From contig MAAN01000022.1 in assembly GCA_002163135.1 (NCBI GenBank), positions 216,094 through 280,093 on the forward strand: DNA of 64,000 bases, written 5' to 3'. The notes under the pieces are model-generated. The model was given only the letters and a program-made list of their open reading frames with translations. It did no database searches and had not been told where the DNA came from. The position numbers and the translations under genes were made by a program. The DNA is from Alphaproteobacteria bacterium 46_93_T64 (GTDB taxonomy: Bacteria; Pseudomonadota; Alphaproteobacteria; Sneathiellales; Sneathiellaceae). How positions within the stretch are numbered: the first letter of the stretch is position 1; every line of letters starts with the position of its first letter. Positions 53,039 to 62,075 of the stretch are shown here, piece after piece.

Positions 53039-53833
53039 TTAAACAGCGATTGGGGCAGGGATATTGGGAGCAGCTTCATAATTTTGAAGCGTAAAATCTT
53101 CAAACTTGAAGTCAAAGATATCCCTAACATCAGGATTAATAGCCATTGTTGGCCATTTTCCGGGAGAGCGGGTAAGTTGTAAGTCAGCCTGCTCGACGTG
53201 GTTGGAATACAGATGAACATCCCCAAAACTATGAACAAAGTCACCGAGTTCCAAATCACAAACCTGAGCCATCATCATTGTTAGGAGCGCGTAAGACGCA
53301 ATGTTAAAAGGCACGCCTAAGAACACGTCTGCACTGCGCTGATAAAGCTGGCATGACAGTTTCCCATCCGCTACGTAAAATTGAAATAAGCAATGACACG
53401 GGGGAAGCGCCATATTTTCAACTTCAGCAGGGTTCCAAGCGGTTACGATATGTCGCCGTGAGTTGGGGGTGGATTTTATTTGGCTCACCAAATTAGTAAT
53501 CTGATCGATGTGCTCTCCATTTGGCGCAGGCCAACAGCGCCACTGATATCCGTATACGGGGCCGAGATCTCCGTTTTCGTCTGCCCAGTCATCCCAAATT
53601 CGGACACCATTATCCTTTAGGTATTTGATATTGGTATCACCTGCCAAAAACCAGAGAAGTTCATGGATGATAGACTTCAAATGCAGTTTTTTGGTTGTCA
53701 GCATGGGGAAGCCTTCTGACAGGTCAAAGCGCATTTGGTGGCCAAATTGACTGTAAGTGCCCACGCCAGTACGGTCGCCCTTATAAGTTCCGTTTTCTCG
53801 GATTGATTTTACGAGATCCAAATATTGTTGCAT
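53039..53833 (-). CDS. thyA: Thymidylate synthase
   Basis: A 264-residue enzyme identical in length to E. coli ThyA. The catalytic Cys146 is in [14 protein letters not shown], '[10 protein letters not shown]' binds dUMP phosphate and '[31 protein letters not shown]' (split) carries the substrate-binding Asn/Asp region. It makes dTMP from dUMP with methylene-tetrahydrofolate. thyA-folA are co-transcribed, and ssrA and sspB continue on the same strand. Confidence 0.98.
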   Translation of the reverse strand: MQQYLDLVKSIRENGTYKGDRTGVGTYSQFGHQMRFDLSEGFPMLTTKKLHLKSIIHELLWFLAGDTNIKYLKDNGVRIWDDWADENGDLGPVYGYQWRCWPAPNGEHIDQITNLVSQIKSTPNSRRHIVTAWNPAEVENMALPPCHCLFQFYVADGKLSCQLYQRSADVFLGVPFNIASYALLTMMMAQVCDLELGDFVHSFGDVHLYSNHVEQADLQLTRSPGKWPTMAINPDVRDIFDFKFEDFTLQNYEAAPNIPAPIAV

Positions 53834-53971
53834 CTAAACTACTCATCTACCTTTAATGAAGTACCAACTCGAGAAGTCGGTTTGTTGCGACAAAGATAGA
53901 ATGTTTTAATAACTTTCGCCATAAACTAAAGCCACTTGATTAAAGAAAACGCCAAAAGGCAATTATTAAGA

Positions 53972-55612
53972 ATGAACGCTTTTGCTCAGTTAAACTCCAG
54001 ACAGGCAGCGCACCTGAAACTGATTCCCCGAACTGCGCAGCAGATTGTGCTAGTTGGCACAGAAGCCGCTCATATCGGACAAGCGTTCAAACACCTCGCA
54101 CCAAACTGCGAACAGGTTCGTTTTCCGAATATGAAGCGGTTCAAACAACATATGGAAACAAACCCAGGGGTCTTCGCTGAAATGGATGCGGTTATCTGGG
54201 TTGGCCAAACTTACCAACGCGCAGACCTCAAAACTGATCTTGAATGTTTGAAAACAGTTCTATCCGAAAACGGCGTTATTATTCTGGAGATTCTCAATCC
54301 GTTTTATTTTGGTAGATTAGACGACAAAGTCGGGGCTGGGGTCTCTTACCCTGAAGAACTGATTAAAGGATTGTTTTATAAAGCGAAGGCATATTCACAA
54401 GGTCTGAGAACAGAAATTCAGGACGCGGGGTGGCGTATTGAGCATATCTTTCGTGACAATACTGGTGGGTTTGGGGAGTGGTTGAACACGAGAAAGAGAG
54501 AGCATCCAAGCTTATCGGAAATACTGGACCAACTTGACCCTGTGACAAAATCGCAGCGGTTTGTGTTTCTGCTAAATGAAAAATCAGTACCTCAACTCCG
54601 TATTCAGGCACAGGTTCTAAAACCAATTGGTGGTGTCAACGATGTTCGGATAACAGAGCCTCTCGCAGCCCTATCAAGTATACCTGGGGTTTTAACGGAT
54701 ATCCGCCGTGTGCAGACTGTGGTGCAGGGGCACTTAAATCTAAACAAAATATTCTTATGGCACAGACCCGTTCTGACATTCGAAAAGTCCTTGTCCCAAA
54801 TTCAAAGCCTTCGCCGGGCAGGTTATTTGATAATAACTGAATTCGATGATCATCATTCTCCCTGGCCTGAAATCGCTCAAAACAGCTTCCTGAGTTTCGC
54901 GGGTGTGCATGCAGTTCAAACAACAACACCTGCGCTTGGTAAAATGTTTGAAAAACTTAATTCAGAAGTCGCCGTCTTTCCAAATCAACTTTCTTTTTTA
55001 CCGGATAGAGATTTATCGCACCCGTCTGAAATTTGCCGGATATTTTTTGGGGCGCTTAACCGGCAAAGTGATTGGCAACCTATTTTGCCAGAGGTAAACA
55101 AGATACTTTCCAGTATCAAAGGTAACTTCTGGTTTGACGTTGTTATGGACAAGAATTTTTTTGATGCGTTGGAGACAAATCGCAAAAGCTTCATCCCTCA
55201 GTGTGGCTATGAGGATTACAAAAGTCACATTCTGAACGCAGATATTTCATTGATGCCTCTGTTAGATACAGAATTTAACCGGATGAAATCGGATTTGAAG
55301 CTTGTGGAAGCCGCAGGGCATGGTGCTGTTCCTCTCGCAAGCTCTGTTGTTTATCGGCAGGCAGATCCAGAAGAGATTTTCTCGAAATTTTGCGAGACCC
55401 CTGAACAATATGCAATAGGACTTAAAGACCTAATCGAGGATAAACCTCGGCGTCTGAAAATGCAGAATAAAGGGCGGGAATATGTACGGAACTCTCGTTT
55501 GATTTCAGATCATGTGCAAGACCGATACAATTGGCTGTTAGGTCTCTCGGAGCGGCGAGAGGAATTGGATCAGGCACTCTCAAAAAGATTGAAATCTATA
55601 TTGCCGCGATAG
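53972..55612 (+). CDS. Putative glycosyltransferase with N-terminal methyltransferase-like domain
   Basis: About 546 residues in two parts. The first (about 20-210) resembles a degenerate Rossmann methyltransferase: 'IVLVGTEAAHIGQAFKHLAP' has the shape of the SAM loop without its Gly pattern, and 'LKTVLSENGVIILEILNP' is like motif post-I to III. The second (about 250-530) is a glycosyltransferase family 4-like fold: 'GYLIITEFDDHHSPWPEI', 'SDLKLVEAAGHGAVPLASSVVYR' near the C-terminus. It probably helps to build a surface glycan; acceptor and donor are unknown. Start uncertain: ATG at 53972 or TTG at 53936, neither with a strong ribosome-binding site. Confidence 0.65.
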   Translation: MNAFAQLNSRQAAHLKLIPRTAQQIVLVGTEAAHIGQAFKHLAPNCEQVRFPNMKRFKQHMETNPGVFAEMDAVIWVGQTYQRADLKTDLECLKTVLSENGVIILEILNPFYFGRLDDKVGAGVSYPEELIKGLFYKAKAYSQGLRTEIQDAGWRIEHIFRDNTGGFGEWLNTRKREHPSLSEILDQLDPVTKSQRFVFLLNEKSVPQLRIQAQVLKPIGGVNDVRITEPLAALSSIPGVLTDIRRVQTVVQGHLNLNKIFLWHRPVLTFEKSLSQIQSLRRAGYLIITEFDDHHSPWPEIAQNSFLSFAGVHAVQTTTPALGKMFEKLNSEVAVFPNQLSFLPDRDLSHPSEICRIFFGALNRQSDWQPILPEVNKILSSIKGNFWFDVVMDKNFFDALETNRKSFIPQCGYEDYKSHILNADISLMPLLDTEFNRMKSDLKLVEAAGHGAVPLASSVVYRQADPEEIFSKFCETPEQYAIGLKDLIEDKPRRLKMQNKGREYVRNSRLISDHVQDRYNWLLGLSERREELDQALSKRLKSILPR

Positions 55613-55616
55613 CCAT

Positions 55617-55958
55617 TCAGGCAACCACTTTGTCCTGAAGAAAATGTCGTCCTTCTGGATCTTCAATTTCTATGACCCAGATATCCCGGTCGAAACCTAA
55701 TTGTTTTTCGATATATGCATCTGCAGTTTGTTCGGCGACCCAATCGGCGCCAGTGCCTTGTAGCCATTGTCGTCCACCAGTTTCAAAGTTTGTTGTTGGC
55801 GTCAGCACCATACACATATCATTTAACCGGTTAATTTTAACGAGCACTGTTCCCGCCGTGTTATCGCCGCGCCTCACAACAAAAACAGGAACGTTCATAA
55901 AGCTGCAGGTACGGATGTGGGCTTTAACCCATATTTCTGCTTTTAACCTTGGTTCCAT
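55617..55958 (-). CDS. DUF1491 family protein
   Basis: A 113-residue protein matching DUF1491 from end to end: 'PRLKAEIWVKAHIRTC', 'VFVVRRGDNTAGTVLVKINRL' (split) and the C-terminal 'DIWVIEIEDPEGRHFL'. The family is alphaproteobacterial and of unknown function. AAAGG lies seven bases before the ATG. It is preceded by a 57-residue gene and tag on the same strand. Confidence 0.92.
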   Translation of the reverse strand: MEPRLKAEIWVKAHIRTCSFMNVPVFVVRRGDNTAGTVLVKINRLNDMCMVLTPTTNFETGGRQWLQGTGADWVAEQTADAYIEKQLGFDRDIWVIEIEDPEGRHFLQDKVVA

Positions 55959-55980
55959 TGAATGACCTTTAACAAACGGG

Positions 55981-56154
55981 CTATGAACTATCCCTATCTA
56001 GCAGGATTTCATCGCGAATGCGAAGCAATCTGTTTCGCTTGGGCAAGTCATTCTTTTGTTCGCAAAATATGGCATCTTGTTCCAGTTTTTCGATTACTTG
56101 ATCGCCATATTTGTCTTTGTAATAGTGCGCCATTGATGCCTGATTTAGATGCAT
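55981..56154 (-). CDS. Small hypothetical protein, 57 residues
   Basis: ATG at 56154 with AGGA eight bases upstream opens 57 codons ending TAG at 55981. The peptide begins MHLNQASMAHYYKDKYG and is mostly charged helix ('QDAIFCEQKNDLPKRNRLLR'), without signal or membrane segment. It is between tag (10 bases) and DUF1491 (22 bases) on the same strand, with coding-like spacing, so a real gene of that operon is likely. I do not recognise a family. Confidence 0.65.
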   Translation of the reverse strand: MHLNQASMAHYYKDKYGDQVIEKLEQDAIFCEQKNDLPKRNRLLRIRDEILLDRDSS

Positions 56155-56164
56155 GCTCGATATC

Positions 56165-56770
56165 CTACCGTTTAATCTGTTTTACTTCATCGTAACGAAA
56201 GCAGCTTGTTTGATGGTCATTGATCATTCCAACGGCTTCCATAAAGGCATAGACAATGGTGGGGCCAACAAATTTGAAGCCACGGGATTTGAGATCTTTC
56301 GAGATAGTTTTGCTAAGGGATGTTTCTGTTGGGATATCTGACATTTTGTCCCAAGAATTTTGAAGAACCTCACCGCCTAGATAACTCCATAACAAGTTTG
56401 AAAAACCGTCTTCTTTTTCTTCAATGTCGAGAAGAAGCTGGGCCCCTGCTATTGCCCCCAAGATTTTAGCGCGATTTCTGACGATGCCTTTATCTTGCAT
56501 CAGGCTTTCAATTTTCGCGTCATCATAGCGCGCGATAATCTCAGGGTTAAAGCCATCGAAAGCTGCAATAAAATTGTCGCGCTTCTTCAGAATGGTAATC
56601 CAGGATAACCCTGCTTGAAATCCATCAAGGATGAGCTTTTCGAATAAGGCACGGCTATCGTATATGGGCACGCCCCACTCTTCATCGTGGTATGCTTGAT
56701 ATATTGGATCATCTCCACACCATGTGCAGCGGTGTTTCCCATCAGTTCCCAAATTAGTGTGGGTAGTCAT
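56165..56770 (-). CDS. tag: DNA-3-methyladenine glycosylase I
   Basis: A 201-residue base-excision repair enzyme. 'RCTWCGDDPIYQAYHDEEWG' starts the zinc-binding and base-pocket region (two Cys), 'LFEKLILDGFQAGLSWITIL' and 'DKGIVRNRAKILGAI' follow, and the C-terminal His/Cys ligands are in 'VGMINDHQTSCFRY'. It removes 3-methyladenine from DNA. The family length is 180-200. It heads a small operon with the 57-residue gene and DUF1491. Confidence 0.96.
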   Translation of the reverse strand: MTTHTNLGTDGKHRCTWCGDDPIYQAYHDEEWGVPIYDSRALFEKLILDGFQAGLSWITILKKRDNFIAAFDGFNPEIIARYDDAKIESLMQDKGIVRNRAKILGAIAGAQLLLDIEEKEDGFSNLLWSYLGGEVLQNSWDKMSDIPTETSLSKTISKDLKSRGFKFVGPTIVYAFMEAVGMINDHQTSCFRYDEVKQIKR

Positions 56771-56838
56771 ATGATTATCTCTTCATAGTTCGCGTTTTGT
56801 TCCTATTTACTCTGCATAGGTATCAAAGGCAAGCTTTC

Positions 56839-57741
56839 TCACTCTGAAAGGTCGGGGAGGATAACGTAATCAGGTTTGGTAATTTGTAGTCCATCTTCGG
56901 CGGTCAGAACATTACCCGAGCCAAACTTGTTCCATTCTTTTAATCGGGTAAAAGCAAGTCCAAAGGGCGCTTGAAACGCTGCGACAACTGCCACTTCAGT
57001 ATCTTGAAATTTGATACTGTCGCCAACTACTAACTCTCCGTCATACTTGAAAGTGAATATCCGTTTTTTTATCTTTGCGCGATATTTTGTGCGAGCAGTA
57101 AGCTCTTGTCCCACGTAACAGCCTTTTGAAAAACTAACGCCATGTAATTCTTCAAAATTGGCTTCCAGCAGAAAGCTTTTCTCTGGAACAATGTCTGTAC
57201 CGCCTTCTGGTACACCCAGTGATAATCGATGCGCGGTATAGTCTTCGAAACTGACTTCAGTGCAATTCGTAAAATTGTCAGCCCAACTAGCGTCTTTTTT
57301 GAAAACAGCTCGATATCCAAGGGAGCCCATTCTTGGATCTGCATATAAAACATGATCGTCACCACTTGTCAGTTCTCCAAGTTCCTTTGGGAAATCGTCA
57401 GGTGCAGGTCCAAAAATAGCGTGTAGCGTAAACTCTTCAGAGGCATCTGCGATAGTGACGTTGGCGCGCAGTTTATACATCGTCAGCCTCCGAACCAGAT
57501 CGGCCTTTCTATCGCTAAGGCACTCAACAAAAATATCGCCTTGCCATTCAAACAGGAAGAAATCGTGCAGAAACTTTCCTTGAGGCGTTAGCAATGCAGA
57601 GTAGATCGCTTTTGTATCGGAAAGGAGCGCAAGATCGTTGCTCACCAGATTTTGCAAAAAAACCTTGGTATCTGCGCCGGACAGACGAAGAAGAGAGCGA
57701 TTAGTGAGGCGGGCAATGTTTGATGCTGACATATGTTTCAT
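56839..57741 (-). CDS. ygfZ: Folate-binding protein YgfZ (GcvT-like, Fe-S cluster assembly factor)
   Basis: A 300-residue GcvT-fold protein with the signature KGCYVGQELTAR at about 208-219, which contains the family's conserved Cys, and 'LSGADTKVFLQNLVSNDLALL' near the N-terminus. It uses tetrahydrofolate to help assemble or repair certain iron-sulfur enzymes. Divergent from pyrC. ATG at 57741 and 57732 are both possible starts. Confidence 0.94.
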   Translation of the reverse strand: MKHMSASNIARLTNRSLLRLSGADTKVFLQNLVSNDLALLSDTKAIYSALLTPQGKFLHDFFLFEWQGDIFVECLSDRKADLVRRLTMYKLRANVTIADASEEFTLHAIFGPAPDDFPKELGELTSGDDHVLYADPRMGSLGYRAVFKKDASWADNFTNCTEVSFEDYTAHRLSLGVPEGGTDIVPEKSFLLEANFEELHGVSFSKGCYVGQELTARTKYRAKIKKRIFTFKYDGELVVGDSIKFQDTEVAVVAAFQAPFGLAFTRLKEWNKFGSGNVLTAEDGLQITKPDYVILPDLSE

Positions 57742-57868
57742 TTTGCTGATTATGGTCTAGATAGTATGTACCCTATCATTCAAGATATTGGATGCAAGTA
57801 GTCATCTCTTGGCAATAATCAATTAGCAGGTTAAGAATGGCCAACATTTTCACGGAGGCCCGAAAAAT

Positions 57869-59188
57869 ATGCAAGTCGATCTATACGTAAAAAATGGTAC
57901 AGTTGTGTCGCATCGCGGCATTGAAGTTGCCGATATTGCGATTAAAGATGAAAAGATTGTTGCTTACGGTGACTTAAAAGATATCGAGGCAAAAGAAGTC
58001 ATCGATGCGACTGGGTTGCATGTGCTTCCGGGAGTGATTGACACTCAAGTGCATTTTCGTGAACCGGGCCTTGAATACAAAGAAGATCTCGCCACGGGGA
58101 CGGCCGCAGCTGCTATGGGCGGTGTCACTGCTATTTTTGAAATGCCAAATACCAATCCACTAACGCTTACCGCCGCAGATATGGCGGATAAAGTTCGTCG
58201 TGGACGTGAGAAAGCATGGACGGATTTTGCCTTTTTTATTGGTGCCGCTGCAGAGAACGTGTCGGAGCTTGCCATGCTGGAGCGACAAGAAGGTGTCTCT
58301 GGTGTGAAATTGTTTATGGGCTCTTCTACAGGGAGCTTGCTTGTTGATAACGATGAAGATATCAGGCGCGTTTTAGAGGCAGGATCTCGCCGTGTCGCCA
58401 TTCATGCAGAAGACGAACCTCGTTTGTTGGAACGTCGGCATTTGGCAAAGGATACAGTTTTAAATCATCCGGTTTGGCGAGATGAGGAGTGTGCTTACCG
58501 GGCAACCCAGCGGGTGTTGTCCATAGCGCGTGAAACCGGGCGCCGCATTCATGTTTTGCATATTACGACAAAACAGGAAATGGAACTGCTTGCACAAAAC
58601 AAAGATATCGCAACCGTTGAAACGACACCGCAACATTTAACGCTGTCCTCCCCAACTTGTTACGAGGAACTTGGTAGTTTTGCTCAAATGAATCCGCCTA
58701 TTCGCCAGGAAGAGCACCGGCTTGGGCTCTGGCAAGCGCTTCGCGATGGTATCGTCGATGTAATCGGTTCTGATCATGCTCCGCATACTCGGGAGGAAAA
58801 AGAGAGACCTTATCCAGAAAGCCCATCAGGTATGCCGGGTGTTCAAACACTGCTGCCATTGTTGCTTGATCACTACAACAAAGGGGAATTAACCCTTGAG
58901 AATATTGTTGATCTCACATCAGCTGGTGCCGCGCGTATTTATGGCATAGCGGGCAAAGGCCGGATTGGTCTTGGGTTTGATGGGGATTTGACCCTTGTTG
59001 ACTTAAAACGCAAAGAAGAAATCACAGAAGAGTGGATCGCCTCAAAATGTGGCTGGTCGCCATTTGTCGGGAAAACCGTTCAGGGTTGGCCAGTGGGGAC
59101 AATCATTCGCGGTCGTCAAGTTATGAAAGACGGCGAACTAATTGGAACTTCAGCCGGTCAGCCCGTCAAATTTCAAGAATGCATGTAG
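57869..59188 (+). CDS. pyrC: Dihydroorotase (class I, allantoinase-like)
   Basis: A 439-residue amidohydrolase of pyrimidine synthesis. 'GVIDTQVHFREPGLEYKEDL' contains the metal-site region; the position of the first His of HxH is Gln60, with His62 kept. The carboxylated Lys is in 'GVKLFMGSS', and later ligands in 'VAIHAEDEP', 'HVLHITT' and 'IGSDHAPHT'. The TQVHFREPG form is seen in a known subfamily of alphaproteobacterial dihydroorotases. It converts carbamoyl-aspartate to dihydroorotate. No aspartate carbamoyltransferase is adjacent. Start ATG at 57869 has ACGGAGG before it. Confidence 0.93.
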   Translation: MQVDLYVKNGTVVSHRGIEVADIAIKDEKIVAYGDLKDIEAKEVIDATGLHVLPGVIDTQVHFREPGLEYKEDLATGTAAAAMGGVTAIFEMPNTNPLTLTAADMADKVRRGREKAWTDFAFFIGAAAENVSELAMLERQEGVSGVKLFMGSSTGSLLVDNDEDIRRVLEAGSRRVAIHAEDEPRLLERRHLAKDTVLNHPVWRDEECAYRATQRVLSIARETGRRIHVLHITTKQEMELLAQNKDIATVETTPQHLTLSSPTCYEELGSFAQMNPPIRQEEHRLGLWQALRDGIVDVIGSDHAPHTREEKERPYPESPSGMPGVQTLLPLLLDHYNKGELTLENIVDLTSAGAARIYGIAGKGRIGLGFDGDLTLVDLKRKEEITEEWIASKCGWSPFVGKTVQGWPVGTIIRGRQVMKDGELIGTSAGQPVKFQECM

Positions 59189-59201
59189 GCGAATAAGTAA
59201 C

Positions 59202-59230
59202 AAGGAAAGGCCTTAGGCCTTTCCTTTTGC
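59202..59230. terminator. Convergent terminator with cysQ stop codon in its loop
   Basis: Perfect 11-bp stem AAGGAAAGGCC / GGCCTTTCCTT with the loop TTA at 59213-59215. On the minus strand this TTA is the TAA stop of cysQ. T and A runs on both sides allow use in both directions. Confidence 0.85.
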
Positions 59231-59983
59231 AACAAAATATGGGTTGTCGTGACCGTCTTTACCGTATCCAAGCGGCGCCCCGTCAAGAGTTTCAACGCTG
59301 CCACCGGCGGCCTCTAAAATGGCCTGACCTGCGCCGATGTCCCATTCCATCGTACGGCCAAGTCGCGGGTAAAGATCTGCTTTTCCTTCTGCAACCAGGC
59401 ACAGCTTCAGCGATGATCCCGCAGATATTAAATCGGCTACTTTGTATTTCGCGATATAATCATCGGTCTCAGGTGTTCTATGTGAGCGACTAGCTACGAC
59501 TGTAAGGCCTTCTTCAGGCGCATTACGTGTTTCAATTTTGCGTGCTTCAGTCCCAGGCTCAACGATCCACGCGTTGCCGGGGCCGGAAGCATAGTAAGTC
59601 GTATTTTTGGCGGGAATATGAATAACGCCAATAGTTGGTTTACCGTTTTCAATAAGAGCTATATTTACTGTAAATTCGCCGCGCTTGTGAACAAATTCTT
59701 TTGTCCCATCCAAGGGATCAACAAGCCAAAAAATACCGCCTGAAAGATCCGGAATATGGCCAGCGTCCACGCTTTCTTCTGCAAGGACAGGAATGTCGGG
59801 CGTGAGAGCCTTCAGGCCTTTCAGGATAATTTCTTCCGCAGCGACATCTGCTTCAGTCACTGGGGAGGCATCGTCCTTTGTATTGACTTCAAAATCACGA
59901 TTGTAAATCTCTAGAATAACGTCACCAGCTTCAATGGAGATGCCAGTTATAGCTGCTGCAAGTGCTTCGTGATCTAGTGTCAT
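59213..59983 (-). CDS. cysQ: 3'(2'),5'-bisphosphate nucleotidase CysQ
   Basis: A 256-residue inositol-monophosphatase-fold enzyme. Metal-binding 'LAEESVDAGH' and 'FWLVDPLDGTKEF', then 'EWDIGAGQAILEAAGGSVETLDG' (split) near the C-terminus are as in CysQ. It removes phosphate from PAP, the by-product of sulfotransferases and PAPS reduction, which fits the sulfotransferase in this window. Convergent with pyrC; the two stop codons are separated only by the terminator. Confidence 0.95.
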   Translation of the reverse strand: MTLDHEALAAAITGISIEAGDVILEIYNRDFEVNTKDDASPVTEADVAAEEIILKGLKALTPDIPVLAEESVDAGHIPDLSGGIFWLVDPLDGTKEFVHKRGEFTVNIALIENGKPTIGVIHIPAKNTTYYASGPGNAWIVEPGTEARKIETRNAPEEGLTVVASRSHRTPETDDYIAKYKVADLISAGSSLKLCLVAEGKADLYPRLGRTMEWDIGAGQAILEAAGGSVETLDGAPLGYGKDGHDNPYFVAKGKA

Positions 59984-60097
59984 TTTTGTATCCTGTAAGG
60001 GCTGTTTGCTTGGCGAAACAATACCTGATTTCGATATTCTGTCACCCCATTAATTGCGCTGCTTTACAATGAGAAGTCAGCACGCAATAGTGACCTT

Positions 60098-60964
60098 ATG
60101 AAAGAATATGAAATTGTACCCGATCCAGATGCTTTTGGTTTATCTGAAGTTGTAAGTGGCGTTGACCACAATGGAAACGACGTTGAATTACCTGTCGTTG
60201 TTGAGAAGCCGCTGACGCTGTTTCTAAATAAGCAGGAAGTCGTTACCATGATGACCATAGGTGACTATCCTGAATACCTTGCTGTTGGGTATCTGTTAAA
60301 CCAGAATATGTTGCAAAGCGATGATATCGTAACAGGTGTGGATTATGATGAAGATCTGGGTGTTGTCGTTGTACGGACACCATCAAAAACAGATTTTGAA
60401 GAGAAGTTAAAGAAAAAAACCCAAACATCCGGTTGCGCCCAAGGAACTGTTTTCGGGGATGTTATGGAAAAATTTGATGACATCACATTAGATCGAGATG
60501 CTCGGCTCAAAACATCGTGGATTTACAATCTTTCGAAAAAAATTAATCAGCTACCATCGTTGTATCTGAAGGTCGGCGCCATCCACGGATGCGTATTATG
60601 TGAAGAGGATAAGCCACTTGTCTATATGGAGGATGTGGGCCGACATAATGCCATTGATAAGATCGCAGGCTATATGTGGGCAAATAAGATTGGCCCGAAA
60701 GGTAAAATCTTCTATACGACCGGACGGCTTACTTCTGAAATGGTGATCAAAACAGTGCAAATGCAAATTCCTATATTGATATCGCGAAGCGGTTTTACTG
60801 CCTGGGGAGTGGATCTTGCATGCCAGTCCGGCATGACACTTGTTGGACGCGCCAAAGGAAAACGCTTTCAGTGTTTGTCTGGGGCTGATCGGCTGGAGTT
60901 CGATGCTGATCCAAATCAGGTGGCGGATGAGAGTAAAAAATTTCAGCGAAAGGCTGGCCAGTGA
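60098..60964 (+). CDS. fdhD: Formate dehydrogenase accessory sulfurtransferase FdhD
   Basis: A 288-residue protein with the persulfide-carrying region 'TSGCAQGTVFGD' at about 110-121 (one Cys in this subfamily) and the family marks 'GAIHGCVLCEEDKPLVYMEDVGRHNAIDKI' (split), 'KIFYTTGRLTSEMVIK', 'GFTAWGVDLA' and 'TLVGRAKGKRF'. It transfers sulfur to the molybdenum cofactor, which activates formate dehydrogenase. It overlaps mobA by four bases (GTGA), showing coupling of two cofactor genes. The ATG at 60098 is 115 bases from the divergent cysQ start. Confidence 0.95.
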   Translation: MKEYEIVPDPDAFGLSEVVSGVDHNGNDVELPVVVEKPLTLFLNKQEVVTMMTIGDYPEYLAVGYLLNQNMLQSDDIVTGVDYDEDLGVVVVRTPSKTDFEEKLKKKTQTSGCAQGTVFGDVMEKFDDITLDRDARLKTSWIYNLSKKINQLPSLYLKVGAIHGCVLCEEDKPLVYMEDVGRHNAIDKIAGYMWANKIGPKGKIFYTTGRLTSEMVIKTVQMQIPILISRSGFTAWGVDLACQSGMTLVGRAKGKRFQCLSGADRLEFDADPNQVADESKKFQRKAGQ

Positions 60965-61578
60965 CGGGAACTATGAATATTCCATGTGTTATTTTGGCAG
61001 GAGGTCAATCAAGGCGCATGGGCGAGGGAGATAAATTCCTGAAAGCTATCGCCGGAAAAACATTGCTGGATCACATAATTGGTCGGATTAAGCCGCAGGT
61101 GAGTGAAATCCTGCTCAATAGCAATATACCGCTGGAAAATGCAGAATGGCCAGTTGCGCATGACGCTGTTGAAGCTGGGCAGGGACCGCTTGCTGGAATT
61201 CTTACTGGTCTGGAATACTATCTGGACAAAGGATGTACTGCGACGCATATGTTGAGCATACCCGCAGATGCCCCATTTATCCCCCGTGATCTAGTTGAGA
61301 GGTTATCAAATGGTCTCACCGCTAGTCAGCATTCGATCGTTATGGCGTATTCAAGAGAGCGAGTTCATCCTGTAATCTCTCTTTGGCCTTTCTCACTGGC
61401 AAAACAAATGAGGGCAGCCCTGATTGGGGAGGATCTTCGTAAAATTCTGGTGTTTGCTGAAAGATACAGTTTAAACAGTGAGCGCTGGACAGACGACGAA
61501 GGGGATCCATTTTACAATATCAATACGCCCGATGATTTGGAGGAAGCTAGAAAAAGAATGGAAGCGGAAAAAAGCTAG
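60961..61578 (+). CDS. mobA: Molybdenum cofactor guanylyltransferase MobA
   Basis: A 205-residue nucleotidyltransferase. 'VILAGGQSRRMGEGDKFLKAI' (split) is the GTP-binding signature, with 'GPLAGILTGLEYYL', 'LSIPADAPFIPRDLV' (metal Asp) and 'FYNINTPDDLEEA' following. It attaches GMP to molybdopterin to give the bis-MGD cofactor used by formate dehydrogenase. The start is GTG at 60961 within the stop of fdhD; an ATG at 60973 is the alternative. Its end overlaps that of the convergent DUF3775 gene by four bases. Confidence 0.95.
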   Translation: MTGTMNIPCVILAGGQSRRMGEGDKFLKAIAGKTLLDHIIGRIKPQVSEILLNSNIPLENAEWPVAHDAVEAGQGPLAGILTGLEYYLDKGCTATHMLSIPADAPFIPRDLVERLSNGLTASQHSIVMAYSRERVHPVISLWPFSLAKQMRAALIGEDLRKILVFAERYSLNSERWTDDEGDPFYNINTPDDLEEARKRMEAEKS

Positions 61579-61973
61579 CGCATCCCGGTTTCGAAACCTT
61601 CAGAAGAGAAGCCTAGTTCTGATAAACCGATTTCAAGATAATCACCTAGTTGCCCCATGTTGACCAGGTATTCAGCTACTCGACTGCCGCTGATATCTTT
61701 CGCTTCTTCGAGAGCTTCATCCCATTCATCAACAGAAAAAGTTCCGCGCCCTACCCAAGCCAATGCAACCAAGTTTAGGCGTTCCTCTTCGTTGAATTTC
61801 TCAATTACGCGGCGAAGCTCTAAATATCTGTCTTCTGGTGGAGGAGCAAATTCAAGGTCGTCACTGATGTCCGGTACTTCTGTGAACTCGTCGCCGCCTT
61901 CCTCTACCGTTGCATTGAGAGCAAGAGAGTTGATGATAACATCACAAACTTTTTCCACAGCGATTTGAAGCAT
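61575..61973 (-). CDS. DUF3775 family protein
   Basis: A 132-residue acidic protein matching DUF3775: 'ERLNLVALAWVGRGTFSVDEWDEALEEA' (split) and 'RVAEYLVNMGQLGDYLEIGLSELG' mark the core. Function is not established. It is convergent with mobA, four bases overlapped, and stands upstream of the LysR gene's end without a common promoter. Confidence 0.9.
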   Translation of the reverse strand: MLQIAVEKVCDVIINSLALNATVEEGGDEFTEVPDISDDLEFAPPPEDRYLELRRVIEKFNEEERLNLVALAWVGRGTFSVDEWDEALEEAKDISGSRVAEYLVNMGQLGDYLEIGLSELGFSSEGFETGMR

Positions 61974-62075
61974 TCTGACTACCTTACATTGGACATGTCT
62001 ATTGTTAATCAGAAAAAGCTAAAATAAAAGCTTAAAGAAACCCCTAAGGTGAAAAACTTCTTTTAATATTTCTTG

